64,000 nucleotides of DNA from Clostridium sardiniense (GCF_016907995.1 NZ_JAFBDA010000008.1:62001-126000), one strand, 5' to 3'. Positions 36,021 through 47,322 are shown, numbered from the stretch's first letter. Program-made: numbers and translations. The notes: generated from the sequence alone by a model not told the origin.

Positions 36021-37397
36021 ATGATAAAATTTTCAAACGATTTTTATTTTGGAAGCGCATCTTCAGCTACCCAAAGTGAAGGTGCTATAGATTTAGGAAA
36101 TAAGGGAGAAAATATTTGGGACTATTGGTTTAAGACAGAGAAGCATAGATTTCATAATGGAATAGGAACGGAGTATACTTCAACATTCTATAAAAACTAC
36201 AAAGATGATATAAAGTTAATGAAAGAAACTGGACATAATTCATTTAGGATGTCTATAAGTTGGTCTAGAATGTTTAAAGAAGGATATGGAGAAGTAAATA
36301 AAGACGGTGTAGAATTTTATAATAATGTTATAGATGAATTAATCAAAAATGGAATAGAACCTTTTGTAAATTTATTTCATTTTGATATGCCAATGGAACT
36401 TCAAAAGATTGGTGGATGGGAAAATAGAAAAGTAGTAGATTATTATAAAGAATATGCAAAGACTTGTTTTGAGCTTTTCGGAGATAGAGTAAAACGTTGG
36501 TTTACATTTAATGAACCTATGGTACATGTTGAATGTGGATATTATTTAGGATATCATTACCCATGTAAATTTGATCCAAAAGCAGCTGTACAAGTAGCGT
36601 ACCACACAGCGTTAGCCAATGCATTAGCTATTAAAGAATTTAAAGAGTTAAATACTGATGGAAAGATTGGTATAATAATAAATCTTTCTCCATGCTACCC
36701 AAGAAGCGAAAATAAATGGGATTTAAAAGCAGCTAGAATAGCAGATTTATTTGCAAATAAGAGCTTTTTAGATCCAGCTGTAAAAGGTGAATTTACTACA
36801 GAGTTAGTAGAAATTATAAAAAAACATGATTTAATGCCTAATTATACAAAAGAAGATCTAAGCATAATAAAAGAAAATACAATAGATTTTCTAGGTGTAA
36901 ATTACTATCAGCCAAGAAGAGTTTGTGAAAAAGCTAATAAGCCTAATGATGAGGCACCATTTACTCCAGAATATTATTATGACAATTATGATATGCCAGG
37001 AAAGGTTATGAATCCGTATAGGGGATGGGAGATATACCCTAAAGGAATATATGATATAGCTGTAAATATAAAAGAAAACTACAACAATATTGAATGGATG
37101 ATAACTGAAAATGGTATGGGCGTTGAAGGGGAAGAAAGATTCATAGTAGATGGCGTTATAGAAGATGACTATCGAATTGAGTTTTATAAAGATCATTTAA
37201 CGTGGTTAAATAAAGCTATTGAAGAAGATGCAAATTGCATTGGATATCATGTTTGGACATTTATTGATAATTGGTCATGGCTTAATGCTTATAAAAATAG
37301 ATATGGACTTGTATCTTTAAGTCTTGAAGATGGAAAGAGGACAATAAAGAAAAGTGGTAGATGGTTTAAAGAACTATCTAGAAATAAAGGATTTTAA
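36021..37397 (+). CDS. GH1 6-phospho-beta-glycosidase
   Basis: A 458-residue TIM-barrel hydrolase. The acid/base Glu is in FTFNEPMVH and the nucleophile Glu in ITENGMG. The C-terminal loop DGKRTIKKSGRWFKEL has the Lys-Ser pattern used by 6-phospho-beta-glucosidases to hold the 6-phosphate. It should cleave phosphorylated beta-glycosides made by a PTS. It sits between the regulator and a ROK kinase. The coexistence of an alpha-mannosidase and a beta-glycosidase suggests a mixed or branched substrate, or two substrates sharing one permease. Confidence 0.87.
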   Translation: MIKFSNDFYFGSASSATQSEGAIDLGNKGENIWDYWFKTEKHRFHNGIGTEYTSTFYKNYKDDIKLMKETGHNSFRMSISWSRMFKEGYGEVNKDGVEFYNNVIDELIKNGIEPFVNLFHFDMPMELQKIGGWENRKVVDYYKEYAKTCFELFGDRVKRWFTFNEPMVHVECGYYLGYHYPCKFDPKAAVQVAYHTALANALAIKEFKELNTDGKIGIIINLSPCYPRSENKWDLKAARIADLFANKSFLDPAVKGEFTTELVEIIKKHDLMPNYTKEDLSIIKENTIDFLGVNYYQPRRVCEKANKPNDEAPFTPEYYYDNYDMPGKVMNPYRGWEIYPKGIYDIAVNIKENYNNIEWMITENGMGVEGEERFIVDGVIEDDYRIEFYKDHLTWLNKAIEEDANCIGYHVWTFIDNWSWLNAYKNRYGLVSLSLEDGKRTIKKSGRWFKELSRNKGF

Positions 37398-37415
37398 ATT
37401 AAAGGGGCTGAGGAC

Positions 37416-38300
37416 ATGTTTGCTTGTTTAGACATAGGAGGTACATCTATTAAAGTTGCACTTTCAGATAAGGATGGAAACCTTATAGAAAAGGATACAT
37501 TATATCCATCACATGAATTAAATGAATTTACTAATACTATTGTAAATTGGGTTAATGGAATGAAAAGTCAATATGATATAAAAGGTGTTGCTATAAGCTC
37601 ACCAGGAGCTGTTGATACAAATAGTGGAATTGTAGGTGGTGCTAGTGCAGTTCCATGCATTCATGGACCTAATTGGAAAGAAGTATTGTCAGAGAGATTA
37701 AATCTTAATATAAGTATAGAAAATGATGCAAATTGTGTAGCGCTTGCAGAAATTTTTTCAGGAGCTGCAAAAGAGGTAAATGATATATTGTTTGTAGTAT
37801 GTGGTTCTGGAATTGGTGGATCTATAATTAAAGATAAGAAAATTCATCATGGAAAGCATCTTTATGGTGGAGAATTTGGATTTATGATAATGGAAGATAA
37901 TGACGGAGAATATAAAACATTTAGTGAGGTTGCATCTACAATGTCTTTTGTAAGAAAGGCTAGAAAGTATTTTAATGATGAAAGTTTAGATGGCAAGGAT
38001 GTATTTAATAAAGCACAAAATGGAGATGAGTTTTGCAAGGGAGTAATAGATAGATTTTATGAAGAACTTGCAAAAGGAATTTATAATCTTCAGTATATGT
38101 ACGATCCTGAGCTTATACTTATAGGGGGTTCTATAAGTGATAGAGATGATTTTGTAATAAGCTTAAATGAGAAAATAGATGAAATATTAAAGAAGATTAA
38201 GATTGCAGAAATAAAACCAGAAATAAGAACGTGCACACATAGAAAAGATGCAAATCTTATAGGAGCTTTAGCGCATCATCTTAAAGAATATAATATATAA
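37416..38300 (+). CDS. ROK-family sugar kinase
   Basis: A 294-residue kinase with the N-terminal phosphate loop LDIGGTSIKVALSD, an IENDANCVALAE catalytic Asp segment, and a VVCGSGIGGSII adenosine loop. The zinc motif C-x-C-G-x2-G-C of many ROK proteins is missing: after GGEFG comes an MEDNDGEYKTFSE stretch with no Cys, as in some beta-glucoside or mannose kinases. It probably phosphorylates the sugar freed by the GH38 or GH1 enzyme. AGGGGCTGAGG precedes ATG 37416, and the gene ends the cluster. Confidence 0.85.
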   Translation: MFACLDIGGTSIKVALSDKDGNLIEKDTLYPSHELNEFTNTIVNWVNGMKSQYDIKGVAISSPGAVDTNSGIVGGASAVPCIHGPNWKEVLSERLNLNISIENDANCVALAEIFSGAAKEVNDILFVVCGSGIGGSIIKDKKIHHGKHLYGGEFGFMIMEDNDGEYKTFSEVASTMSFVRKARKYFNDESLDGKDVFNKAQNGDEFCKGVIDRFYEELAKGIYNLQYMYDPELILIGGSISDRDDFVISLNEKIDEILKKIKIAEIKPEIRTCTHRKDANLIGALAHHLKEYNI

Positions 38301-38375
38301 ATTTAGATTAATTAAAGATATATTATATAAGGTAAGTATAATTAATATAAGTAAAAATATTTGTTTGAATTAATA

Positions 38376-38408
38376 AAAGCTACATTCTATAAATGAATGT
38401 AGCTTTTA
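38376..38408 (+). terminator. Terminator after the glycoside cluster
   Basis: AAAAGCTACATTC and GAATGTAGCTTTT form perfect arms around a short loop. Confidence 0.88.
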
Positions 38409-38443
38409 AATTTCTTTATGGACAAGAGAAGAGAAGTATAGTA

Positions 38444-38495
38444 ATATTTAAATGGATAATTAATATTTATAAATATTAATTATCCATTTAAATAT
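38444..38495. repeat. Perfect 52-bp palindrome upstream of the DUF2871 gene
   Basis: Two 26-base arms (38444-38469 and 38470-38495) are exact reverse complements with no spacer, centred on TTTATAAA. The arms contain ATGGATAATTAATA-type sequence. It starts about 36 bases after the cluster terminator and ends 33 bases before the next start codon. No T-run follows, so it is not a standard terminator. It may be a multi-site operator, a cruciform or an RNA hairpin in the leader. Confidence 0.9.
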
Positions 38496-38528
38496 GTTTG
38501 TGGGAATGTGAAGAAGGGGGTGTAACTA

Positions 38529-38948
38529 ATGAAGAAACTTATAAATACAGCTTTTATATATGCTGTTATTGCTCTTGCAAGTGGTGTTTTTTATAGAGAA
38601 TTTACAAGAATGAATGATTATACAGGTAAGACATCATTAGCAGTAGCACATGTACATTTACTAGTTTTAGGTAGTTTAATGTTTCTGATTTTAGTTTTAT
38701 TTGAAAATGCATTTAAGATCACTAAAAATAAATTCTTTAGTAAATTTTATATAATTTATAATGCTGGACTTATTTTTATGATTGGAATGTTTATATGGAG
38801 AGGCGTAGATCAAGTTTTAGGACTTAATGGTGGAGCTATGATATCCGGTATAGCTGGATTATCTCATATAATTATTACTGTAGGAATTATAATGATGTTC
38901 ATTGTACTTAGAAATGAAGTTATAAAAGCTGAAGAAGCAAGTAAATAG
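38529..38948 (+). CDS. DUF2871 four-helix membrane protein
   Basis: A 139-residue protein with four predicted membrane spans (about 7-22, 40-60, 74-92, 103-128). Conserved-looking features are REFTRMNDY after span 1, AVAHVHLLVLGS with two His at the start of span 2, RGVDQVLGL between spans 3 and 4, and a His in span 4 (GLSHIIIT). The paired His residues could hold haem or metal, but the family has no known function. AAGGGGGTG precedes ATG 38529. It is a single-gene unit downstream of the 52-bp palindrome. Confidence 0.78.
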   Translation: MKKLINTAFIYAVIALASGVFYREFTRMNDYTGKTSLAVAHVHLLVLGSLMFLILVLFENAFKITKNKFFSKFYIIYNAGLIFMIGMFIWRGVDQVLGLNGGAMISGIAGLSHIIITVGIIMMFIVLRNEVIKAEEASK

Positions 38949-39015
38949 ATATAATTATAATTTATCCTAAAATATAAAGAGCGTTATAGAAATTATATCA
39001 AACTTAATTTTAAAA

Positions 39016-39060
39016 CAAAAAACAGTTATATACTTAAAATAAGTATATAACTGTTTTTTA
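39016..39060 (+). terminator. Terminator after the DUF2871 gene
   Basis: AAAAACAGTTATATACTT and AAGTATATAACTGTTTTT are long perfect arms with a T-run. Confidence 0.9.
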
Positions 39061-39178
39061 TATCTTTATATATTCAAGTATAAAAATAAATAGGATTATT
39101 ATAAGAGATAGAACTCTATCACAATAAATAATAAGTTTAATAGTATATATTGAGAGAAATAATATATAGGATGATTAA

Positions 39179-39775
39179 ATGAAAGGAAATTACACCTATT
39201 CTGTTTGTTTTGATGAGAAGACAGAAAAGTTATTTAGAAAAGCAAAATACTTAGGACAAGGAAATAACGGGATAGTATATGAACTTCCAAACAATAGAGT
39301 TATAAAGATTTTTTTAAAAGAAAAAATTTGTAGGGCAGAGGGTGATACTCTTAAAAGAACCAAAAAATCAAAATATTTTCCTAATATATACGCGCGAGGC
39401 GAACTTTATATTGTACGAGAAATGGTTTGTGGAGTACGTTTAGATAAATACATAAAAAGAAACGGGTTAAGTAAAGAAATGTCTATGAAGATATATAGAC
39501 TATTAAAAGAGTTTAAAAAACTTGGATTTGCAAAATTAGATACAAGATGTAGAGATGTATATGTAACTGAAAAGTTAGAGCTTAGAATGATAGATCCTAA
39601 AGGATGCTATACAAGAAAAGTTGATTTTCCAAGACATTTAATGAAAAAATTAAATGGGCTTAAAGTATTAGATACATTTTTAAAGCATATAGAAGAGAAA
39701 GATCCTAAGTTATGTATGTATTGGAAGAGTCAGCTTGATAAATACTTTGAGAAAAACAACATAGAATACAATTAG
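39179..39775 (+). CDS. Minimal protein-kinase-like protein
   Basis: A 198-residue protein with a reduced protein-kinase fold. The glycine loop is LGQGNNGIVY (25-34), the ATP lysine K43 is in VIKIF, and E54 may be the helix C partner. The catalytic-loop equivalent is KLDTRCRDVYV with D121, and the metal-binding DFG is replaced by IDPKG (D139). It has no signal peptide, sensor or membrane span. Similar mini-kinases occur in clostridia, but I know of no characterised one. ATG 39179 has AGGATG upstream. It is monocistronic with terminators on both sides. Confidence 0.75.
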   Translation: MKGNYTYSVCFDEKTEKLFRKAKYLGQGNNGIVYELPNNRVIKIFLKEKICRAEGDTLKRTKKSKYFPNIYARGELYIVREMVCGVRLDKYIKRNGLSKEMSMKIYRLLKEFKKLGFAKLDTRCRDVYVTEKLELRMIDPKGCYTRKVDFPRHLMKKLNGLKVLDTFLKHIEEKDPKLCMYWKSQLDKYFEKNNIEYN

Positions 39776-39846
39776 ATAGTAATATGTATTTACGTAAAAT
39801 AACAATAAGATATAATAGTTATGATATATAAGTATAATAATTGAAA

Positions 39847-39874
39847 TAAAAAAGTCCTTTAGGGCTTTTTTATT
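39847..39874 (+). terminator. Terminator after the mini-kinase gene
   Basis: AAAAAAGTCC and GGGCTTTTTT pair around TTTA. The rest of the gap up to 40134 is AT-rich and holds only the eno promoter. Confidence 0.8.
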
Positions 39875-40011
39875 TTGCTAGGAATTATAACAGTTAAGGT
39901 CGTGTATATTAATTAAGTATGTGATTATAGTCAAAATATTGGTAAACAAAAATTTACTAATGTTATAAATTAATATCTAATATTAATAAATTGAAAAAAA
40001 TTATCAATTGA

Positions 40012-40040
40012 TTGAAAATATCAACAGAATGGATTATAAT
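40012..40040 (+). promoter_or_regulatory. Promoter of eno
   Basis: TTGAAA (40012-40017), a 17-base spacer and a perfect TATAAT (40035-40040), about 95 bases upstream of the start codon, leaving a leader of about 88 bases. Confidence 0.8.
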
Positions 40041-40134
40041 GTATTTAAATAAAAAAAGCAATTAATTATTTAATAAAAATATAGGATGTTGTAAATAATA
40101 TCTAATGTATTTGATTGTTAAGGAGGAAAAGTAA

Positions 40135-41430
<1,296 letters not shown>

Positions 41431-41479
41431 TAACTAATTTCTATAATTGAAATAGAATTAAATTTGAGCTTGAAATAAT

Positions 41480-41494
41480 ATTTAGCGCTTTCAG
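41480..41494 (-). promoter_or_regulatory. cre-like site between eno and secG
   Basis: On the minus strand this reads CTGAAAGCGCTAAA, matching the catabolite response consensus TGNAARCGNWWWCA up to the last two bases. It would place CcpA between eno and secG. Confidence 0.35.
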
Positions 41495-41594
41495 ATAATT
41501 TTTGGAAATTAGTGTAGAAATAAATTATTCTTTATGATATACTAATTGAGTTAAATAGTATAAAATAAGCGTTTAAATATTAGGAGGTGTTCCC

Positions 41595-41825
41595 ATGCAA
41601 ACAGCGTTATTAGTACTTGAGGTAATATTAGGAATAGTTATTGTAGTTTCAGTACTTATGCAACCAAGTAAATCAGATGCCTTAAGTGGATTGATTCAAG
41701 GTAGCAACAATGATACATTCTTCTCAAGAAACAAATCAAGAACAAAAGAAGTTATGCTAGAGAGAGTAACAATAATAGGAATGTTACTATTTGCTATAAA
41801 TACAATTGTTTTAAATTTAATATAA
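41595..41825 (+). CDS. secG: Preprotein translocase subunit SecG
   Basis: A 76-residue membrane protein with two spans (about 3-20 and 53-73) and the conserved SecG loop VLMQPSKSDALSGLIQG before an NDTFFSRNKSRTKEVMLERVT segment. SecG supports the SecYEG channel in protein export. AGGAGGTG precedes ATG 41595. Many clostridia have secG close after eno, as here. Confidence 0.93.
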   Translation: MQTALLVLEVILGIVIVVSVLMQPSKSDALSGLIQGSNNDTFFSRNKSRTKEVMLERVTIIGMLLFAINTIVLNLI

Positions 41826-41854
41826 TATGTGTGGGAATCACAAGTTAGATTTAT

Positions 41855-41885
41855 TAGCCAGTCATTATGACTGGCCTTTTTTTAT
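41855..41885 (+). terminator. Terminator after secG
   Basis: GCCAGTCA and TGACTGGC around TTA, then CTTTTTTT. The remaining gap to hppA is AT-rich; only a lone TATAAT at 41967-41972 stands out. Confidence 0.92.
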
Positions 41886-42174
41886 TAATCATAAATTTTA
41901 CTTAAAAAATATAGTACAAAAAATTATTCGAAATGATAAAAGTAAGATGAATAAATATATATTTCGTATAATATAGATATAAATGTTATGGACAAAGTAA
42001 ATAAACCATTTACCATAGTAGATTTTTTTATTATTCTTAAGCTAAAAAGTGAAGTTATGTATTTATATAACGTAAATTCAAATAAGATTATAAATTTAAT
42101 TCTAATAGAAAAATTTATTTCATAATTATATAGTAGTGCCCTAGGTACTAAAAATAATTATGAGAGGTGTAACT

Positions 42175-44187
42175 ATGGAGTTATTAGCATTACCATTAGT
42201 CTGTGGGATTATTTCATTAATTGTTTTAATTTTTATTGCAAAAGGTATTATTAAAAAAGATCCTGGAAATAAAAAGATGAAAGAGATAGCATCACATATA
42301 GAAGAAGGAGCTATGGCCTTTATAAAAAAGGAATATAAGTATCTTTCAATATTTGTGGTGTGTATTTTTGTATTAATTTCAGCATTTTTAAGTTATAAGA
42401 CAGCTATAGCATTTTTAGTAGGTGCAGTATTCTCAATGCTTGCAGGATTTATAGGGATGAAGATTGCTGTTAAAGCAAATGTAAGAACAGCAAATGCAGC
42501 AAAGCATGGAATGAAAGAAGCATTAGGAGTAGCTTTTTCTGGTGGATCTGTTATGGGACTTTCAGTTGTAGGACTTGGAGTTGTGGGGCTTACTATTTTT
42601 GCAGTTATTTTTGATTTAAATGCAGAGTATATAACAGGCTTTGGACTTGGCGCATCATCAATAGCACTATTTGCAAGAGTTGGTGGTGGTATATATACAA
42701 AGGCAGCAGATGTTGGAGCAGATTTAGTTGGAAAAGTAGAAGCTGGTATACCAGAAGATGATCCAAGAAATCCAGCTGTAATTGCAGATAATGTTGGAGA
42801 TAATGTTGGAGATGTTTGTGGTATGGGAGCTGACCTTTTTGAATCTTATGTTGGATCAATAATTTCAGCTATAACACTTGGAGGTTTTGTATCAATAGTA
42901 GCAGGACGTGAGGCTATGATTTACCCCTTAATACTTGCTGCAATTGGAATTGTTGCATCACTTATAGGGATATTTGTAGTTAAAAGTTATAAGGGGGATG
43001 ACCCTCAAAAGGCTTTAAACATAGGAAGTTTCTTATCAGGAGGAATAGCCCTTATATTAAGTGCCATTGCATGTAATTATTTATTTAAAGACTTAAAATT
43101 CTTTATTCCAGTAGTAGTTGGTATATGTGTTGGTTTATTAATTGGGAAAATCACAGAAGTATACACATCATCAGATTATAAATCAGTAAAATTTATTGCA
43201 AAAGAATGTGAGACAGGAGCAGCTACCAATATAATAGCTGGTCTTGCAGTTGGTATGAAATCAACAGTTATACCTATACTTTTAATAGTAATTGGAATAT
43301 TAATTTCATTCTTTAAAACAGGTGGTGCAAGTGATTCTATTGTAGGATTATATGCAATTGCATTATCGGCAGTAGGAATGCTTGCTACAACAGCTATAAC
43401 AGTTGCTGTTGATGCATATGGACCAATAGCTGATAACGCTGGTGGAATAGCTGAAATGAGTGAGTTAGATGAAGGTATTAGAGAGATTACAGATAAACTT
43501 GATTCAGTTGGTAATACAACAGCAGCTATTGGAAAAGGATTTGCAATAGGTTCAGCAGCACTTACAGCTTTAGCTTTATTTGCATCATACACTCAAGCTG
43601 TAAAATTAGATTCAATAAATCTTTTAAATCCATTAACATTAGTTGGTGTGCTTATAGGTGGAATGCTTCCATTTTTATTTGGAGCACTTACAATGCAATC
43701 AGTTGGTAAGGCAGCAGGTCAAATGGTAGAAGAAGTTAGAAGACAATTCAAAGAAAAGCCTGGAATATTAAAAGGTACAGATAAGCCAGATTATTCAACT
43801 TGTGTTGAAATTTCAACTAGAGCTGCTTTAAGAGAGATGCTAGTGCCAGGAATAATTGCAATTTTATCACCTATAATTGTAGGATTACTTTTAGGTGCAG
43901 AAGCACTTGCTGGATTAATAGCTGGAGGAGTTGTAACTGGTGTTATGATGGCTATACTTATGGCAAATGCAGGTGGTGCATGGGATAATGCTAAGAAGTA
44001 TATAGAAGGTGGCGCATATGGTGGAAAAGGAAGCGAATGTCATAAAGCAGGTGTAGTTGGAGATACAGTTGGTGATCCATTTAAAGATACATCAGGACCA
44101 GCTATGAATATATTAATAAAGCTTATGACAATAGTTGCAGTTGTATTTGCACCACTTATAGTAGAATTTGGTGGGTTATTATTTTAA
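42175..44187 (+). CDS. hppA: Membrane-bound ion-pumping pyrophosphatase
   Basis: A 670-residue integral membrane enzyme with about 16 spans that couples pyrophosphate hydrolysis to H+ or Na+ export. The substrate loops are [31 protein letters not shown] and [16 protein letters not shown]. The [10 protein letters not shown] segment has Ala where K+-independent enzymes carry Lys, so this is a K+-dependent type; whether it pumps Na+ or H+ is not decided here. I chose ATG 42175, with AGAGGTG upstream; an ATG at 42160 lies before that site. It has a separate terminator. Confidence 0.93.
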   Translation: MELLALPLVCGIISLIVLIFIAKGIIKKDPGNKKMKEIASHIEEGAMAFIKKEYKYLSIFVVCIFVLISAFLSYKTAIAFLVGAVFSMLAGFIGMKIAVKANVRTANAAKHGMKEALGVAFSGGSVMGLSVVGLGVVGLTIFAVIFDLNAEYITGFGLGASSIALFARVGGGIYTKAADVGADLVGKVEAGIPEDDPRNPAVIADNVGDNVGDVCGMGADLFESYVGSIISAITLGGFVSIVAGREAMIYPLILAAIGIVASLIGIFVVKSYKGDDPQKALNIGSFLSGGIALILSAIACNYLFKDLKFFIPVVVGICVGLLIGKITEVYTSSDYKSVKFIAKECETGAATNIIAGLAVGMKSTVIPILLIVIGILISFFKTGGASDSIVGLYAIALSAVGMLATTAITVAVDAYGPIADNAGGIAEMSELDEGIREITDKLDSVGNTTAAIGKGFAIGSAALTALALFASYTQAVKLDSINLLNPLTLVGVLIGGMLPFLFGALTMQSVGKAAGQMVEEVRRQFKEKPGILKGTDKPDYSTCVEISTRAALREMLVPGIIAILSPIIVGLLLGAEALAGLIAGGVVTGVMMAILMANAGGAWDNAKKYIEGGAYGGKGSECHKAGVVGDTVGDPFKDTSGPAMNILIKLMTIVAVVFAPLIVEFGGLLF

Positions 44188-44207
44188 AATATATATTTAG
44201 TTAAACT

Positions 44208-44250
44208 AGGAGTTATTATTTAGTATATGAACTAAATAATAACTCCTTTC
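44208..44250 (+). terminator. Terminator after hppA
   Basis: AGGAGTTATTATTTAGT and ACTAAATAATAACTCCT are perfect 17-bp arms, followed by TT and C. Confidence 0.85.
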
Positions 44251-44371
44251 CATATAAACTTCTAATAGAGGAATTATAGCTCATAATGTGTTAATATATA
44301 GATAGAATAATATATAACAATAGTGGGTAGCATATATTAAGAATATAGATAAATTAAATTGGAGGAATAAG

Positions 44372-46618
44372 ATGGGAATAAAAAATACATTATTGGATTT
44401 TATGCGTGAAGATGCATATAAACCAATGGATTTAAAAGAATTAACATCAGTATTTGATATAAAATCAGACGAATATAGAGCTTTTAAAAAAGTATTAAAA
44501 GCAATGGAAAAGGAAGGCCTAGTCGTTAGAAATAAAAGCGATAAATATACTATTCCAGAAAGAGTAGGTTTAGTTGCAGGAAAACTTCAAGGACATCAAA
44601 GAGGATTTGGTTTCTTAATACCTGAAGCTGAAGGAGAAAAAGATGTGTTTATACCATCATCAGCAATGAACGGTGCTATGAATGGAGATAGAGTATTAGT
44701 TCATGTAACTAGAGATGATAAAAATGGTAAGAAGAGAGAAGGAGAAATTGCTGAAATAGTAGAAAGAGCCAATAAAACAATAATTGGTGTCTATGAAAAT
44801 AGCAGAAACTTTGGTTTTGTTGTGCCAGAAGATACAAGATTACACCAAGATATATTTGTAACTAAAAAAGATAGAAATGGTGCTAACGATGGTGATGTTG
44901 TAATAGTAGAAGTTACAAAGTGGCCAGAACAAAGAAGAAGCCCTGAAGGTGTTATAAAAGAAGTATTAGGACAAAAGGGAGACAAAGGACTTGATATTCT
45001 TACAATAATTAAGAAGTTTGGGCTTCCAGAAGAATTTCCTGATAAGGTATTAAATTTTGCAGATAGAATAGAAGAAGAGATAGATCCTAAAGAATATAAA
45101 AGAAGAACAGATTTTAGAGATTTAAAGATGGTAACTATTGATGGTGAAGATGCTAAAGATTTAGATGATGCAGTCTCAATAGAAAGATTACCAAATGGAA
45201 ACTATAAATTAGGGGTTCATATAGCAGATGTTACTAATTACGTTAAAGAAGGTAACCCACTAGATAAAGAAGCACTAAAAAGAGGTACATCAGTATATCT
45301 TATAGATAGAGTTATACCAATGCTTCCAAAGAAACTTTCAAATGGTATATGTTCACTTAATCCTAAAGTAGATAGATTAACATTAAGTTGTATCATGGTA
45401 ATTGATAAGAATGGTAAAGTTATAGAACATGAAATCCATGAAGGTATAATTAAAACAAATGAAAGAATGACTTATACAGATGTAACTAAGATACTTAGAG
45501 ATAAAGATTAAGAACTAATTAAAAAGTATGATTACTTATATGATGATTTCTTAGCTATGGAAGAACTTGCAAATATATTAAATAAAAAGAGAATGAGAAG
45601 AGGCGCTATTGATTTTGATTTTGAAGAAGCAAAAATCACTTTAAATCCTTTAGGTAAGCCAATTGAAATAAAGCCTTATCCAAGAGAAATAGCAAATAGA
45701 ATAATAGAAGAATTCATGCTTGCGTGTAATGAAACTATAGCTGAATATATGTATTGGACTAATCTACCATTTGTATATAGAGTCCATGAAAATCCAGATG
45801 AAGAAAAGCTAACAAAGTTTAGAGAATTTATATATAATCTTGGATACACAATGAAGTGGAGTCAAGATATACAGCCAAGAGCACTTCAAGAAGTTTTAGA
45901 GAAGGTTAAGGGTAAAAAGGAAGAAGCTGTAGTAAGTACACTTCTTTTAAGATCAATGATGAAGGCTAGATATTCACCAGAAAGTCTTGGTCACTTTGGT
46001 TTAGCAGCAAGGTATTACTGTCACTTTACTTCACCAATTAGAAGATATCCAGACCTTCAAATCCATAGAATCATAAAAGAACAAATAAATGGTAAGATTG
46101 ATGGAGGAAGAGCTAAGAAGCTAATTGGAATAGTTGATTATGCATCAAAGCAATCATCAGAAACAGAAAGAGTAGCTCAAGAGGCTGAAAGAGAAGTTGA
46201 TGATTTAAAGAAAGCAGAATATATGCAAGATAGAATTGGAGAAGAATTTGACGGAATTGTTTCTTCAGTTACATCATTTGGTATGTTCGTTGAACTTCCA
46301 AGCACTATAGAAGGATTAGTTCATATAACTGCTTTAGAAGATGACTATTATGTATATGATGAAAATCATTTAGCTTTAATTGGAGAAAGAACAAAGAATA
46401 TTTATAGATTAGGTGATGAAGTTAAAGTTAAATGTAGTAAGGTAGATATTGCAAATAGAGAAATTTACTTTGATTTAATAAAAGAAGAAGAGGAAGAAAA
46501 AGAAGAAGAAGCTTTAAAAGAATTCCAAGAGAGACTTCCTCAAGTTAAAAAAGAAGTAAAAGAAGCTTTAGCAAGAGTTGAAGAGATAGAAGAAGAAAAA
46601 GAATCAGAATTAGAATAG
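44372..46618 (+). pseudogene. rnr: Ribonuclease R interrupted by an in-frame stop
   Basis: The combined frame is 749 codons, the usual length of RNase R, but codon 380 is TAA (45509-45511). Both halves are otherwise in the same frame, with no shift. The N-terminal part has the winged helix (1-60), two cold-shock domains (65-200) and the start of the RNB domain with DGEDAKDLDDAVS acidic residues. The C-terminal part (from 45512) has the rest of RNB (HFGLAARYYCHFTSPIRRYPD) and the S1 domain (EFDGIVSSVTSFGMFVE) with an acidic tail. ATG 45557 has no ribosome binding site. The single change is recent or a sequencing error. RNase R degrades structured and non-stop RNA. Confidence 0.88.
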
Positions 46619-46634
46619 TCTAATAAATTAAAAA

Positions 46635-46690
46635 GGAAGCTATCATTGAGTTATCTGGAAGGGTAATTATAAATGATAGCTTCATTTAGT
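46635..46690 (+). terminator. Terminator-like hairpin after rnr
   Basis: GAAGCTATCATT and AATGATAGCTTC flank a long loop, followed by ATTTAG. The T-tract is weak. Confidence 0.55.
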
Positions 46691-46808
46691 TAAAGAATAT
46701 ATAAAAAATATATAGCGATACACTTTTTATATATAATTGCTAATAGGCTCAATATATAATATAATTTTATTAAGTTATATAGTGGTAAATAAAAAGTAGG
46801 TGAAAAAG

Positions 46809-47279
46809 ATGGTAAGAAAGAAAAACTCAAATACTTTAGCAGAGAATAGAAAAGCGAGACATGATTATTTTATAGAAGAAACAATTGAAGCTGGCTTAGA
46901 ATTAGTTGGAACAGAAGTTAAATCTATAAGAAATGGTAGAGCAAATCTTAAAGAATGTTATGCTGAAGTTAGAACTGGTGAAATATTTATTAGAGGAATG
47001 CATGTAAGTCCTTATGAGCAAGGAAATATATTTAATGTAGATCCATTAAGAGATAGAAAGCTTCTTCTTCATAAAGAACAAATAGGAAGACTTGCAGGAC
47101 TTGTATCTAGAGAGGGACTTACGCTTATACCTTTATCTCTTTATCTTAAGAATGGAAGAGTTAAAGTTGCACTTGGAGTTTGTAAGGGTAAGAAAGACTA
47201 TGATAAGAGAAATTCATTACTAGAAAAAGCTCATAATAGAGAAATGCAAAGAGAACTTAAAAATAGAAATAGATATTAA
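46809..47279 (+). CDS. smpB: SsrA-binding protein SmpB
   Basis: A 156-residue protein that loads tmRNA onto stalled ribosomes. The family signatures [36 protein letters not shown] and the C-terminal [22 protein letters not shown] tail are present. I chose ATG 46809 with AGGTG 5 bases upstream; GTG 46800 overlaps it. It is next to rnr, a classic pairing, and the ssrA RNA is about 16 kb downstream. Confidence 0.95.
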   Translation: MVRKKNSNTLAENRKARHDYFIEETIEAGLELVGTEVKSIRNGRANLKECYAEVRTGEIFIRGMHVSPYEQGNIFNVDPLRDRKLLLHKEQIGRLAGLVSREGLTLIPLSLYLKNGRVKVALGVCKGKKDYDKRNSLLEKAHNREMQRELKNRNRY

Positions 47280-47282
47280 TAA

Positions 47283-47322
47283 AGAGAGTATTCTAATTAA
47301 ATTGGAGTACTCTTTTTATTAC
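47283..47322 (+). terminator. Terminator after smpB
   Basis: AGAGTA and TACTCT with further pairing (TTC/GAG) and a T-run. The following 225 bases are AT-rich and hold no other feature I recognise. Confidence 0.7.

Noticed and set aside
42605..43592. Minus-strand frames within hppA
   Set aside because: They are artefacts of low-complexity membrane codons, with no start signals, while the plus-strand gene is complete.
45557..46618. Independent second gene for the C-terminal half of RNase R
   Set aside because: No ribosome binding site before ATG 45557, and the frame joins the upstream part exactly through a single stop, so a broken gene is the simpler reading.
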